Positions 1-9,066 are shown, counted from the stretch's first letter. The stretch is DNA of 35,304 bases from UMGS172 sp964634675 (GCA_964634675.1 CAZWLH010000008.1:1-35304), one strand, 5' to 3'. The notes: generated from the sequence alone by a model not told the origin. Program-made: numbers and translations.

Positions 1-163
1 ATGTAAAAGGGAATCCGGTTCGAATCCGGAACAACCGCCATTACTGTATTTGACGAGACAGGAGCATCGTAACCATTGGGGTAACTCCCGAGAAGGGATG
101 CTTCCTTGCGGAAATTTTCCGCTTGATCATAAGTCAGGATACCTGCCGTGTCTTTTTAGGTTT
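1..163 (+). promoter_or_regulatory. Cobalamin riboswitch aptamer (5' end cut by window)
   Basis: The stretch carries the landmarks of an adenosylcobalamin riboswitch core: an AAAGGGAA segment followed by a small hairpin (ATCCGGTTCGAATCCGGA), ACAACCGCCATTACTGT (a variant of the ACAGCCCCCGCTACTGT core), a GACGAGA...GGAGCATCG arm, a GGGGTAACTCCC hairpin with AGAAGGGATGC, and the 3' B12-box-like AAGTCAGGATACCTGCC at 131-147. The P1/P2/P3 5' part would lie upstream of the window. By family knowledge it binds cobalamin in nascent mRNA and switches off downstream genes, here a surface/ECF uptake locus. A Cobalamin covariance-model search with upstream sequence would settle the boundaries. Confidence 0.9.
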
Positions 164-180
164 AACACAACTTTGGTGAG

Positions 181-233
181 AAGAGTGCAACCGATTTATC
201 GCCGCATTGCGGCCTCGGGAGCGCTCTTTTTTT
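181..233 (+). terminator. Intrinsic terminator, riboswitch expression platform
   Basis: AAGAGTGC (181-188) pairs with GCGCTCTT (221-228), enclosing a GCCGCATTGCGGC hairpin, and runs into a T tract at 225-233. It sits directly 3' of the aptamer and is the likely OFF-state terminator. Confidence 0.8.
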
Positions 234-276
234 AATGCTTATCGGGGTCTGTTAAACCGTACTTTAAGTCTGTTGT

Positions 277-313
277 ACTCTTCCAACCTTCGGTTGGGAG
301 AGTTTTTTGTTTT
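277..313 (+). terminator. Second intrinsic terminator in the leader
   Basis: ACTCTTCCAACC (277-288) pairs over 12 positions, one of them a wobble, with GGTTGGGAGAGT (292-303) around a 3-base loop. It is followed by TTTTTTGTTTT. It lies after the riboswitch terminator and just before the ribosome binding site of the first gene, so transcription must pass two terminators. Confidence 0.8.
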
Positions 314-326
314 AAGGAGAGTCAAA

Positions 327-611
327 GTGATATCTGAAGAAAAAAGAGCCTTGGCGGAAGAGCTTTTGAGACAAAAATGCCGTGAAATCGGAAGATTGCC
401 TCACAAGGATGATTTCGATGAGCCGACACGCTCACGAATCAAGGCAGCACTCGGTCCCTGGCCGAGAGCATTGGAGGCCGCCGGGCTTAAGGAACCGAAG
501 CGACCGACAGTGAGCTCCTCAAAGCATAGGCGATCGTCCCAAAAAGCGGCAAAGAGCAAGGTTTGTAATAAGGAAAAATCAAAAATCGCTTTTTCGGAGG
601 AATCAAAATGA
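327..611 (+). CDS. Small basic protein with HNH-associated-repeat-like motif
   Basis: This 94-residue protein starts at GTG 327, preceded by AAGGAGAG. An upstream in-frame ATG at 207 lies inside the terminator hairpin and is rejected. Its centre (about residues 10-58) reads CREIGRLPHKDDFD...IKAALGPWPRALEAAGL. That resembles the short repeat often found beside HNH homing endonucleases (pattern relGrlPtxxdfd...FGsWxxALxaAGl), a small helical, probably nucleic-acid-binding unit; no nuclease domain is present. The tail (about 60-94) is rich in Lys, Arg and Ser. It is the first gene after the cobalamin riboswitch, and its TGA (609-611) overlaps the next ATG (608) as ATGA, so the two are probably translationally coupled. 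Its function is unknown. A regulator of the uptake operon is possible but unproven. Confidence 0.6.
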   Translation: MISEEKRALAEELLRQKCREIGRLPHKDDFDEPTRSRIKAALGPWPRALEAAGLKEPKRPTVSSSKHRRSSQKAAKSKVCNKEKSKIAFSEESK

Positions 612-3600
612 AAAGAAAACTCTGCAGCTTTATTGCGTGTATTCTCGCAACGGTTCTTTTTATATCGGTGCTGCCGATATCTGTTTTCGCCGCTTCTGCC
701 GACCTCGAGCTGAAAACCGAGGCCGATCTGAGAAACTTTGCGGCCGAAGTCAATTCGGGAAGCTCATATGAGGGCAAGACCGTTGTGCTTTCGGTCAATA
801 TTTATCTCGGCGGAGAGGATAATGCCTGGAAACCGATAGGCACATCACAAAATCCGTTCAAGGGCACCTTTGACGGAAACGGTCACGTAATAAGCGGACT
901 TTATATCGCTTCGGGCTCGAACATCGGACTTTTCGGTTATGTCAACGGCGGCACGGTTAAGGGCGTTACCGTAAGCGGAAGTGTCAGCGGTTCGAGTGCC
1001 GTGTCGGGCGTTGTGGGACAAGGCTCCAACTCCTCGACGGTCGAAAACTGCTATAACGTCGGAACGGTTTCGGGTCCTGCGACGGTCGGCGGTATCGGCG
1101 GAAGCCATAAGGCCTACACCGTGTCGTACAAAAACTGCTACCACGCGGGCACGGTGACCGACACGACCGGCAGAGGCAATAACATCGGCACTGTTGTCGG
1201 CGTAACAAGAGGTGCTGTCGAAAACTGTTATTATCTTAAAAACAGCGGCAAAAATACCAAGGGCTACGGCACCGAGGTCGAAACAATATCCGCTTCTGCC
1301 CTCGGCTCGGCGTTTGTTTCGTCAAACGGCACACCCAAGCTTTCGTGGGAAAGCAAGGTCAGCACCGAGGCTCCCCAAAGACCCGCATTTATCGAGAGCA
1401 CCGCTCTTTCGGCAGAGCTTGCGGAATACATAAAAGCGGCGGTTAACAGCGCAAAGATGAATTCAAAGGTTACGGGAACGCTTCTCGGAAGCGAAGGCTA
1501 TATGCGGGGTGCAAGCTCGACTGCGACCGACTGGATGGCGCTTGCAATGGGTCGTTTCGGCTACTATCAGTCGGGAGAATACTGCTATATCATAGACGAC
1601 GGCACGGGATATGAGGATTATCTTGCCGCAATGAAGGCATATATCGAAACGACGTATGCCGAAAACAACGGCATCCTTCACAGTGCCAAGGCAACCGAAT
1701 GGCACCGAGCGGTCGTGGCTATTGCCGCTCTTCGGGGTGACCCCACCGCTTTCGGAGAATATAACAGAAGCGTTATTGACCTTATAGCCGACGGAAGCTA
1801 TAACAATTCTCTTAAATCCGGCCCCGGAACTCAAGGCTTAAACGGTTGGATATGGGGACTTATCGCTATGGATACGGGAATGTACGGTGTGCCGTCGGAT
1901 GCCAAATACTCCCGTGAAAAATTCATCACCGAAATACTCAAAATGCAGCTTGCCGACGGTGTGAACGGCAGCAAATACGGCGGTTGGGTACTCGGAGGCT
2001 ACGGCTCGGTCTCGGATGTTGATATGACCGCCATGGCGATTCAGGCACTTGCACCTTATTATAACGATACAACGTTTTATACATATGTGAACCAAAATAC
2101 AGGGACAGAGGTTTCAAAAACAGTTGCCGAATGTATCAATGAGGCACTTGACCGCCTCGGCTCGATGATGAATTCCAACGCTGGCTTCTCTTCATGGAAT
2201 ACCGACAACGTTGAGAGCATTTCACAGGTGGTCGTTGCACTTTGCTCGCTCGGAATAAATCCTGCCGCGGATGAGCGCTTTATAACTGCCGACGGTAAAA
2301 CACTGCTCGACGGTATGCTGAGATTCAAGGTGTCGAACGGCGGCTTCAGCCACGTGCTTAACGGCGGTTGGAATTCGATGGCCAACGATCAGGCAACCTA
2401 TGCCCTTGTTTCTTGGTGGAGACTTGAAAACAGAATGCGCGCGCTTTACGATATGCGCGGCGATTGGACCGCTTCAGAAAAAGCGGCAACAGAAGCGGCG
2501 GTCGGAGCGATCAAAGCTCTTCCGTCACCCGATGCTTCGGATTACAAGGCAAAGATAAAGGCGGCACTTGAGCTGTTCCGTGCGGTACCGGCCGACGAGC
2601 GCCGTTATGTCGGAAACTACAGTGAACTTGCCGCTGCATTGAAGCTTGTCGGCGGTGAAGCAAAGCTTGATACAAACGATCCTTACATCGCATCGGTGTC
2701 GGTTACAACGATGCCCGATAAGCTGGTCTATTTCGAGGGAGAGAGCTTTGATACTGCCGGTATGACCGTTACTGCGAAAAACAATAACGGAACCGAGGTA
2801 AAGGTTACCGATTATTCTCTGTCGGTCGGCGGCGCGCTCGGAGTCGGCACCTTAAAGGTCTATATTTACTATGGCGGACTTAAGACCTCGATCACCGTTA
2901 CGGTCAACGAAAAAATGCCGTGGAGCGGAGAAGGCACAGCCGAGTCACCGTATACAATAAAAACCGCCGATGGGCTTAAAGAACTTGCAAAACGGGTGAA
3001 CAAGGGAAAAACCTTCTTGGGTGAATACTTTGTACTTGCCGCTCATATCGATCTCAGCTCCGTGTCCTCGTGGACACCTATCGGTCAAAGCTCTGCTTAT
3101 CAGTTTGACGGAGTGTTTGACGGAAAAGGCTTTGTGATAGACAATCTTTATTCTGCGTCGGGAGGACTTTTCGGCTATGTCGGAAACAATGCGGTAATTA
3201 AGAACGTCGGAGTTGCAAGCGGTGAAATAAATGCACCGACAAGCTCCTTTATAGGTGCTATCGCCAAGTGGAGCAACGGTGCCGATTTCATCAACTGCTG
3301 GAACGGAGCCGACATTTATTGCGGCGGATACAGCGGCGGTCTTATCGGTACCGTCCGTGACGGCGGTGCAAGCATTGTGAAGGGCTGCTTCAACACAGGA
3401 AGCATTGTGTCGCAAAGCAGCTCCGTCGGCGGCATAATCGGTCATTTGGATACCACTCGTACGGGCTATGTGACCGTCAACGTGACTGTTTCGGACTGCT
3501 ATAACTCAGGCAGCATCACTGCCGCAGACGATGCCGGCGGCATCATCGGCAGAGTGCAGGACGGACACACGATCGAAAACTGCTATAATGTAGGTAAGAT

Positions 3601-4225
3601 AACACTGAAAAGAACCGATCCGCTCGACGGTGCGGGCGGTATTGTGGGAACGATCACCAATAAAAACACCGTCAAAAACTGCTATTATAATTCCGAGCTG
3701 TGCTTGTGCGGAATTTCCAACGGCTCGGATACGACCGTCGGAAAAACGGCCGATGAAATGCGCAAGGAAGCTTTTGTTACACTTTTGGGCTTGGGCTATA
3801 AGGCGGACAGGTATGCACTTGCAAACGGCGGATATCCTCTCCTTTCCTTCCAAAGCACCGAGGAGGCCGATTCGGTCGATAAAATAACGGCCGATATTGC
3901 GGCGATCGGCACCGTCACACTCGAAAGTGAGAATACTCTGAAGGCAATACGTGCCGCATATGATGAGCTTTCAACCGAGGCCAAGAGCTTTGTCGGAAAT
4001 ATCGGCGTGTTGCTTTCGGCCGAGGATGCCTTGGTCGCACTCAAGGCCGCCGCAGATAATTCGAGCGGCAATGAAGCTGCAGGCTCGGGCTCTGAAAACG
4101 GTTCGGAGAACGGCTCACCGTCAACGGGAGAGAGCTTTAATATGAAAATTTATCTCACTGTAATGTCGGCAGGTGCGGCAGTGCTTTTCGTGCTTGCGAT
4201 ATTCAAGAAAAAGCAGTCGGTTTAA
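608..4225 (+). CDS. Anchored surface protein: GLUG beta-helix / alpha-barrel / Ig-like / GLUG
   Basis: The 1205-residue exported protein begins with a signal peptide (about 1-29). Next comes a GLUG-type repeat region (about 35-230: GTFDGNGHVISGL, IGLFGYV, VENCYNVGTV), then an alpha-helical domain of about 265-620 with AKATEWHR, GLNGWIWGLI, DMTAMAIQALAPYY and the repeated GGF/SW turns of prenyltransferase/squalene-cyclase-type alpha/alpha toroids. After a helical linker there is a bacterial Ig-like domain (about 694-769) and a second GLUG region (about 775-1075). The end is SPSTGE (about 1170), a hydrophobic helix and FKKKQSV, a degenerate sortase-like or simple membrane anchor. The toroid fold is that of the N-terminal domain of intrinsic factor and transcobalamin. 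With the riboswitch upstream and DUF4430 genes downstream, I infer a surface cobalamin-binding subunit. Residues contacting ligand cannot be named. The RBS is GGAGGAATCAAA before ATG 608. Confidence 0.85.
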   Translation: MKRKLCSFIACILATVLFISVLPISVFAASADLELKTEADLRNFAAEVNSGSSYEGKTVVLSVNIYLGGEDNAWKPIGTSQNPFKGTFDGNGHVISGLYIASGSNIGLFGYVNGGTVKGVTVSGSVSGSSAVSGVVGQGSNSSTVENCYNVGTVSGPATVGGIGGSHKAYTVSYKNCYHAGTVTDTTGRGNNIGTVVGVTRGAVENCYYLKNSGKNTKGYGTEVETISASALGSAFVSSNGTPKLSWESKVSTEAPQRPAFIESTALSAELAEYIKAAVNSAKMNSKVTGTLLGSEGYMRGASSTATDWMALAMGRFGYYQSGEYCYIIDDGTGYEDYLAAMKAYIETTYAENNGILHSAKATEWHRAVVAIAALRGDPTAFGEYNRSVIDLIADGSYNNSLKSGPGTQGLNGWIWGLIAMDTGMYGVPSDAKYSREKFITEILKMQLADGVNGSKYGGWVLGGYGSVSDVDMTAMAIQALAPYYNDTTFYTYVNQNTGTEVSKTVAECINEALDRLGSMMNSNAGFSSWNTDNVESISQVVVALCSLGINPAADERFITADGKTLLDGMLRFKVSNGGFSHVLNGGWNSMANDQATYALVSWWRLENRMRALYDMRGDWTASEKAATEAAVGAIKALPSPDASDYKAKIKAALELFRAVPADERRYVGNYSELAAALKLVGGEAKLDTNDPYIASVSVTTMPDKLVYFEGESFDTAGMTVTAKNNNGTEVKVTDYSLSVGGALGVGTLKVYIYYGGLKTSITVTVNEKMPWSGEGTAESPYTIKTADGLKELAKRVNKGKTFLGEYFVLAAHIDLSSVSSWTPIGQSSAYQFDGVFDGKGFVIDNLYSASGGLFGYVGNNAVIKNVGVASGEINAPTSSFIGAIAKWSNGADFINCWNGADIYCGGYSGGLIGTVRDGGASIVKGCFNTGSIVSQSSSVGGIIGHLDTTRTGYVTVNVTVSDCYNSGSITAADDAGGIIGRVQDGHTIENCYNVGKITLKRTDPLDGAGGIVGTITNKNTVKNCYYNSELCLCGISNGSDTTVGKTADEMRKEAFVTLLGLGYKADRYALANGGYPLLSFQSTEEADSVDKITADIAAIGTVTLESENTLKAIRAAYDELSTEAKSFVGNIGVLLSAEDALVALKAAADNSSGNEAAGSGSENGSENGSPSTGESFNMKIYLTVMSAGAAVLFVLAIFKKKQSV

Positions 4226-4293
4226 AACACAAAGGAATGTGACCCGAAACGGTCGCATTCCTTGTTCCCGTTATACTGAAAGGAAGATACGCT

Positions 4294-5745
4294 TTGAACT
4301 TTAAAAGGCTGTTATGCTTGGGGCTTTGCTTGGTCTTGATAAGCCTTTTGCTGCCCTGTCCGGTGTCGTCGGCGGCATCGGGACCGACTCTTAAGGTGAC
4401 ACTTGCCGATAATTCCGTGCAATACGGCAGCAAAAAGACCTTTGACGTGTGGGCGAGAAATTCCTCGGGGCAAAAAATCAAGGCCACCGTAAAGCTTAAC
4501 GGCAATAAGCTTGAGCCTACATGGGACGACAGCGAAAAGGCAAGCTATACCCTTACATTTACCGAAGAGGGAATGAATACCGTCACGGTGTAGGCTTCCT
4601 CGGACGGGGGAAAGCGCAAGGAGCTGACATATCATATCACCTATAAAAAGGCGCAGGACGGCGAAAAAATCGGGACTGCCGTTTGGAGCGTTGAGCTTTT
4701 TACCTTGGAAAGCGGATACTTGATATACCCGTGCGAGGTGCCGATATACGAGGGCGAAACTGCCGCAGAACAGTTGATAAGGCTTTTACATTCAAACGGC
4801 TTTGTCGGCTACTACGGTGGAAAGCCGAAATCGTCGTTTTATCTTGCATATATCGCCGACGGTGCCGCTAAGGGAGCAAGATACAACAATTATCAAAAAA
4901 GCGGAACACCGGCTGTTCCGAGAGCCTTGAATATATCGCCATCGGTGCCGACGGTGCTCGAGCCGCATCTTAAGAGCACGATGACCTTCTATGACCCGGG
5001 TGATTATCAGAAAAATTGGATGGGCTATTTGGGAGAATTCGCTATAACCAACGGCTCGGGATGGATGTATTCGGTGAATAACATATTCCCGAACGTCGGA
5101 TTTGCCGACAGCTATCTGTCCGACGGAGATGTCGTCAGAGTTCAGTTTACACTCGGCTACGGCGCCGATATCGGCGGCTTCGGCTCGGTCGGAACAAGCA
5201 TACCCGATGTTGATACCCAGCCGACCTCGGGATATTTTGCGGTGGCCGATAAGGATATGCTGACCAAGTCAATATGCTCGGCACTTGTGTCGGGACTAAC
5301 CGACAGAGTCAATGTGTCAAAGGCATATGACAGTGCGATAGCGGCGGCGGTCAAGCTTGATGCTTCGCAAGGCACTGTCGACACCGCAGTGAGGGAGCTT
5401 AACAACGCCCTTGAAAATCCGTCGGAAAAAGCTGTGAGCACCTTGCCCACAACATCCGACAAGAACGGCACGACTGCTTTCGACACGGTGCCGGATAATA
5501 CCTTCGGCGGTGACGGCTCCGAGCCTTGCGGGGGCAACGGCTCTGACAACGGCAGCACATCGGCAGCCGGCACGGTACAGCCAGGCCTTAAACCGACCGA
5601 CGGTGACACGGCAGGGACTTCGGTGACCGAAAACGGCAGTGAGAACGGCACTTCAAGGGCGTTGCCGATTGTGATATTCGTGGCTGTCGGTTTGGTCGCA
5701 GTTCTTTCGGCGGTATTTTATATAAAAAAGAAGGGAAGCCGATAA
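4294..5745 (+). pseudogene. DUF4430 (transcobalamin C-domain-like) surface protein, amber-interrupted
   Basis: One reading frame of 483 codons starts at TTG 4294 (RBS AAAGGAAG) and is broken only by TAG at 4591-4593 (codon 100). On both sides the translation reads as one protein: a signal peptide (about 1-28), a beta-rich Ig-like segment (about 30-130), then a DUF4430 domain (about 138-300) with YEGETAAEQLI, SGWMYSVNNIFPNVG and LSDGDVVRVQFT. A Ser/Thr/Gly-rich linker, a membrane helix and IKKKGSR follow. DUF4430 is the family of the C-terminal beta domain of transcobalamin and intrinsic factor. TAG ends several other genes here, so codon reassignment is unlikely. The break is a mutation, a sequencing error or rare readthrough. 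An internal start would leave 4705-5745 without a signal peptide. It lies between the two alpha-barrel genes. Confidence 0.75.
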
Positions 5746-5746
5746 A

Positions 5747-7624
5747 GTGATAAGAAAAACTGCGTTTGCCATAGCTTGCTTTATGCTGTTGGTTTTCTGT
5801 GCCGACGGATTTTCGGCTTCTGCGGCAGACGGTGTGAACGATATTCGCGCGGTCGCAAACGGAATAGTCGGTTGGGAAAAGCAAGACAACGGTGCCGGGG
5901 CGGACGGCTTCCTTTTAAATGAAAAGTATCTTGAGCTTGCGGGGACGACTCCCGGAGACTGGTATCAAATCGGAATGTCAAGGCTCGGGATAGAGGATAA
6001 CTACGACGGATATCTTGCGGTCGTAAAGGACAGGGTCGAGGAGCGATACTCCGAAGTCGGCAAGCTCGGTGCCGCAAAGGCGACCGAGTGGCACAGAATA
6101 TCACTCAGCATCCTTGCTTGCGGCGGTGACCCTACGTCCTTCGGTACAGATGAAAGCGGAGCACCGATAAATCTTATCGCCGACGGCATCTATAACCGAG
6201 GTAAAGCCACCTCTCTCGGCAGACAGGGTATAAACGGTTGGATATGGGGTCTTATAACGCTTGACAGTATGCGCTATGAGGTGCCCGACGGTGCCTTTTA
6301 CACCCGTGATGATATAATAGTCGAGATAATATCGCGTCAGCTTGAGGACGGCGGCTTTGCACTCAGCGAAAGTGCCGCAGATCCCGATATTACCGCCATG
6401 GCAATTCAGGCCTTGGCACCTTATTATAACAGTGAAAAAATCTATACATATACTAAAAAATCCGACGGAAGCGAGAACGTTTCGGCGGTTTACGGTGTGA
6501 TCGACGGTGCGCTCGACTGTCTTTCGAAGCTTCAGCTTGATACGGGAGATTTTGCAAGCTGGGGAACCGAAAACGTCGAAAGCACCGATCAGGTTGCGGT
6601 GGCTTTGTGCTGCCTCGGTATCGACCCGTTGACCGACAATCGTTTTATAAAAAACGGCAACACCCTGCTTGACGGCATTATGCGGTACAGAATGAGTGAC
6701 GGCGGCTTTATACACTCCTTTACATACGATGCCGACAATCCCACCTCACTGCCCGACAGCTCAAATACCATGGCAGGCGAGCAAACGCTTTATACCATCG
6801 CGGCGATTTGGAGACAGGCCAACGGTATGCGAACGCTTTACGATTTCAGAGCCGAGCAGAGTGAAGCACTGAAGCAACGGATAGCAACGCTTGAAGCCGA
6901 AATTTCAAGCATTACACCGGATACCAAACGGGAAAAGCTTGAAAAAATGCTCGAAGAGTTTTATTCCTTGCCCGAAAATGAAAGAAGCTATGTTTACAGC
7001 TATCGCAAGCTTTCGGCGGCGGCCGCCGAAAAGGGGATAAATATAGCCGAAATTGCCGATACGACCGAGGTGGTGCAAAGTCCGTCCGACGAATCCGGCG
7101 ACGAAGCCATACTTTATTTTTCAAATACCGACCGTGAGACGGTCGACTCCTTGCCCAAAAAGCTTACAACCGAGCATTATGTGACCGTTACGGCCCTGCT
7201 TGATAAGCTTTTGAGGAGTGAGGAGTTCGACGGAAAAGACCGCTATCTCGAAAAGCTTACGGCGGCCAAGAAGGAAATCGCCTCGATACAGTCGGAAATC
7301 GACAGTCTTAATGCCGATATAAGGGAAAAGCTTTATCCGTTCGACGGCATAACGCTCAGGGACCGAAAAACCGTTAACGGAATCGTCGCACGGTATAATG
7401 CCTTGAGTGACTACGATAAGAGCAAGATAGAGCGGTTTGACGATGTGATAAAAACTGCGGTGAAGCTCGATAACCTTGCCGGAGCAATAGTTATCGGAGC
7501 AGTGCTTTCGGTTGTTGCGGCAGTTACGGTGTTTTTCCTTGTTCGCCGTAACTTGAAGCGAAGAAGAAAAAAACAGCGTGAAATGGAAGAGCTTGCCGCC
7601 TTATACGAAGACGAATCCGATTAG
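5747..7624 (+). CDS. Membrane-anchored alpha-barrel protein (transcobalamin N-domain-like)
   Basis: This 625-residue protein starts at GTG 5747, one base after the previous stop, with AAGGGAAG upstream. A signal peptide (about 1-27) is followed by an alpha/alpha-toroid domain (about 30-375) clearly paralogous to that of the 608-4225 protein: shared AKATEWHR, GINGWIWGLI, TAMAIQALAPYYN, the NVES..QV.VALC.LGI segment, and the ending WR..N.MR.LYD. Two helical, probably coiled-coil stretches follow (about 375-420 and 460-550), then one transmembrane helix (about 575-598) and a strongly basic cytoplasmic tail (RRNLKRRRKKQRE). It has no GLUG or Ig domains, so it is the minimal version. I infer a membrane-proximal cobalamin-binding partner that works with the DUF4430 protein encoded next to it. 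The ligand is not shown by sequence alone. Confidence 0.85.
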   Translation: MIRKTAFAIACFMLLVFCADGFSASAADGVNDIRAVANGIVGWEKQDNGAGADGFLLNEKYLELAGTTPGDWYQIGMSRLGIEDNYDGYLAVVKDRVEERYSEVGKLGAAKATEWHRISLSILACGGDPTSFGTDESGAPINLIADGIYNRGKATSLGRQGINGWIWGLITLDSMRYEVPDGAFYTRDDIIVEIISRQLEDGGFALSESAADPDITAMAIQALAPYYNSEKIYTYTKKSDGSENVSAVYGVIDGALDCLSKLQLDTGDFASWGTENVESTDQVAVALCCLGIDPLTDNRFIKNGNTLLDGIMRYRMSDGGFIHSFTYDADNPTSLPDSSNTMAGEQTLYTIAAIWRQANGMRTLYDFRAEQSEALKQRIATLEAEISSITPDTKREKLEKMLEEFYSLPENERSYVYSYRKLSAAAAEKGINIAEIADTTEVVQSPSDESGDEAILYFSNTDRETVDSLPKKLTTEHYVTVTALLDKLLRSEEFDGKDRYLEKLTAAKKEIASIQSEIDSLNADIREKLYPFDGITLRDRKTVNGIVARYNALSDYDKSKIERFDDVIKTAVKLDNLAGAIVIGAVLSVVAAVTVFFLVRRNLKRRRKKQREMEELAALYEDESD

Positions 7625-7638
7625 AAAGGAGCTTTCGG

Positions 7639-8196
7639 GTGAGAAAAGATATTCTTGCCGTGTTCGGCATAATTTTGATTTTGGCCGTTTTGCTGAACGG
7701 AACCGAAATACAGTCGGTCGACGAATATTACCTGACACATATAGACGATATCACGCCCGAAAGCAAAACGGTTACCATAAGTATTAGGTGCGATACTGTG
7801 CTCGATAACTACTCAGAGCTTGATCCTGCTCTGAGGTCGGATGAGTTTGTGCCGCCCGACTGTGTTATACTTGCGCCGACCGAATACGTGTTGCGTGACG
7901 GTGATACGGTGTTCGATATACTCGACCGAGCGGTACGCTATAACCGAATACAAATGGAATACCAAGGGGCAAACAAGAACAGCTACGGCAGTGTTTATGT
8001 TCAGGGTATTCATTATTTGTACGAATTTTCGTGCGGTCCGCTCTCGGGCTGGATGTACCGTGTTGACGGAGAATTTCCGAATTACGGTTGTTCAAAGTAT
8101 GAGCTTCGGGACGGACAGGTCATTGAGTGGGTATATACCTGCGATCTCGGCAACGACGTCGGTTGCTATTGGATAGAGGACGGTGAAAATCGGTGA
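7639..8196 (+). CDS. DUF4430 (transcobalamin C-domain-like) membrane-anchored protein
   Basis: This 185-residue protein starts at GTG 7639 with AAAGGAG eight bases upstream. An N-terminal hydrophobic segment (about 4-20) acts as signal or anchor. Residues about 70-180 form a complete DUF4430 domain: YVLRDGDTVFDILDRAV, then LYEFSCGPLSGWMYRVDGEFPNYG and YELRDGQVIEWVYTCDLG. This is the beta-grasp-like domain that caps cobalamin in transcobalamin and intrinsic factor. It is the intact second DUF4430 copy and could cover for the amber-interrupted copy upstream. Its TGA overlaps the GTG of ecfT (GTGA), which couples the surface proteins directly to the transporter genes and supports a common job. 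Confidence 0.9.
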   Translation: MRKDILAVFGIILILAVLLNGTEIQSVDEYYLTHIDDITPESKTVTISIRCDTVLDNYSELDPALRSDEFVPPDCVILAPTEYVLRDGDTVFDILDRAVRYNRIQMEYQGANKNSYGSVYVQGIHYLYEFSCGPLSGWMYRVDGEFPNYGCSKYELRDGQVIEWVYTCDLGNDVGCYWIEDGENR

Positions 8197-9066
8197 AGGC
8201 TTTCGGAAACTGTCACCCGTTTGTGCTTGCGGTGTATTTTCTGTCGGTGCTGACGGCGGCGATGTTTATATCAAATCCGATAATGCAGTGCAGTGCCTTA
8301 ACAGGCGGTATTTTGTTCTGCATTGTTTTGGAGCCGCCTCGGAACATATTGAAAAATATGAGTTTTTATGTTCCGATGTTTTTGCTTGTGGCGATAAGTA
8401 ATCCGTTGTTTTCTCATAACGGTGTAACTCCGTTGTTTTTCCTTAACGGAAACCCCGTCACGCTCGAAGCCTTTGCTTACGGAGCGGCACTTGCGGTGAC
8501 TGTGGTGGGCGTTATGCTTTGGTGCCGGTGTTACAGTGAAATAATGACGAGCGATAAGCTGCTCTGCCTTTTCGGAAAAACGGTACCGAAGCTTTCGCTT
8601 GTTCTGTCAATGGCGCTGAGATTTATCCCGATGTTCAAAAGGCAGATGAAAAAGGTCGGCAAGGCGCAAAAGGCAATGGGACTTTACTCCTCGGGCAGTT
8701 ATGTCGACAAAATAAGAAGCGCACTGCGTGTTTTTTCGGCAATGCTGTCGATATCGCTCGAAAATTCGATGGACACCGCCGCCTCTATGAGGGCACGCGG
8801 CTATGGGCTGAAAGGCAGGACGGCTTTTCCGCTTTTCGGCCGCAGACGGAGTCTTGCTCATAATATGTCTTTTGTCAATAGCTGTCACGCTGACAGGTGA
8901 GGCAACAGGTGCGACGGTGTTTTATTATTATCCGAGGATAAGTGAGCTTGAAATGTCGTCGGGTGCCGTGAGCGTGTATGTTTCATTCGGAATTTTGTCA
9001 CTTTTGCCGTTTATTATCGAAGTCAAGGAGTCGCTTGTATGGAAATATTGCGTATCGAAAATCTGA
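8193..9066 (+). pseudogene. ecfT: ECF transporter transmembrane component EcfT, frameshifted
   Basis: Frame 1 (8193-8900, GTG start overlapping the previous stop) gives the multi-helix T component of an energy-coupling-factor importer. It includes the coupling-helix SMRARGYGLKGRT segment carrying the Ala-Arg-Gly signature. It then runs off frame into a nonsense tail after GRRRSL. Reading the following bases in the next frame (from about 8857 to TGA 9064-9066) yields the missing hydrophobic C-terminal helices (LIICLLSIAVTLTG...FGILSLLPFIIEV). Removing one base near 8856 (CTTGCTCATA to CTTCTCATA) restores one roughly 290-residue protein of normal EcfT length that overlaps the start of the ATPase gene at 9039. 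It is either a true inactivating lesion or a sequencing or assembly error. EcfT couples the ATPases to the S component. Confidence 0.8.

Noticed and set aside
207..326. Longer N-terminus of the small basic protein from ATG 207
   Set aside because: It would translate the terminator hairpins; GTG 327 has a good RBS AAGGAGAG.
4705..5745. Separate DUF4430 gene starting after the amber codon
   Set aside because: It lacks a signal peptide and RBS at its start, and the frame is the same as the upstream piece; one interrupted gene explains both.
4294..5745. TAG reassigned as a sense codon (alternative genetic code)
   Set aside because: TAG is the natural stop of at least four other genes in the window, with genes starting right after them.
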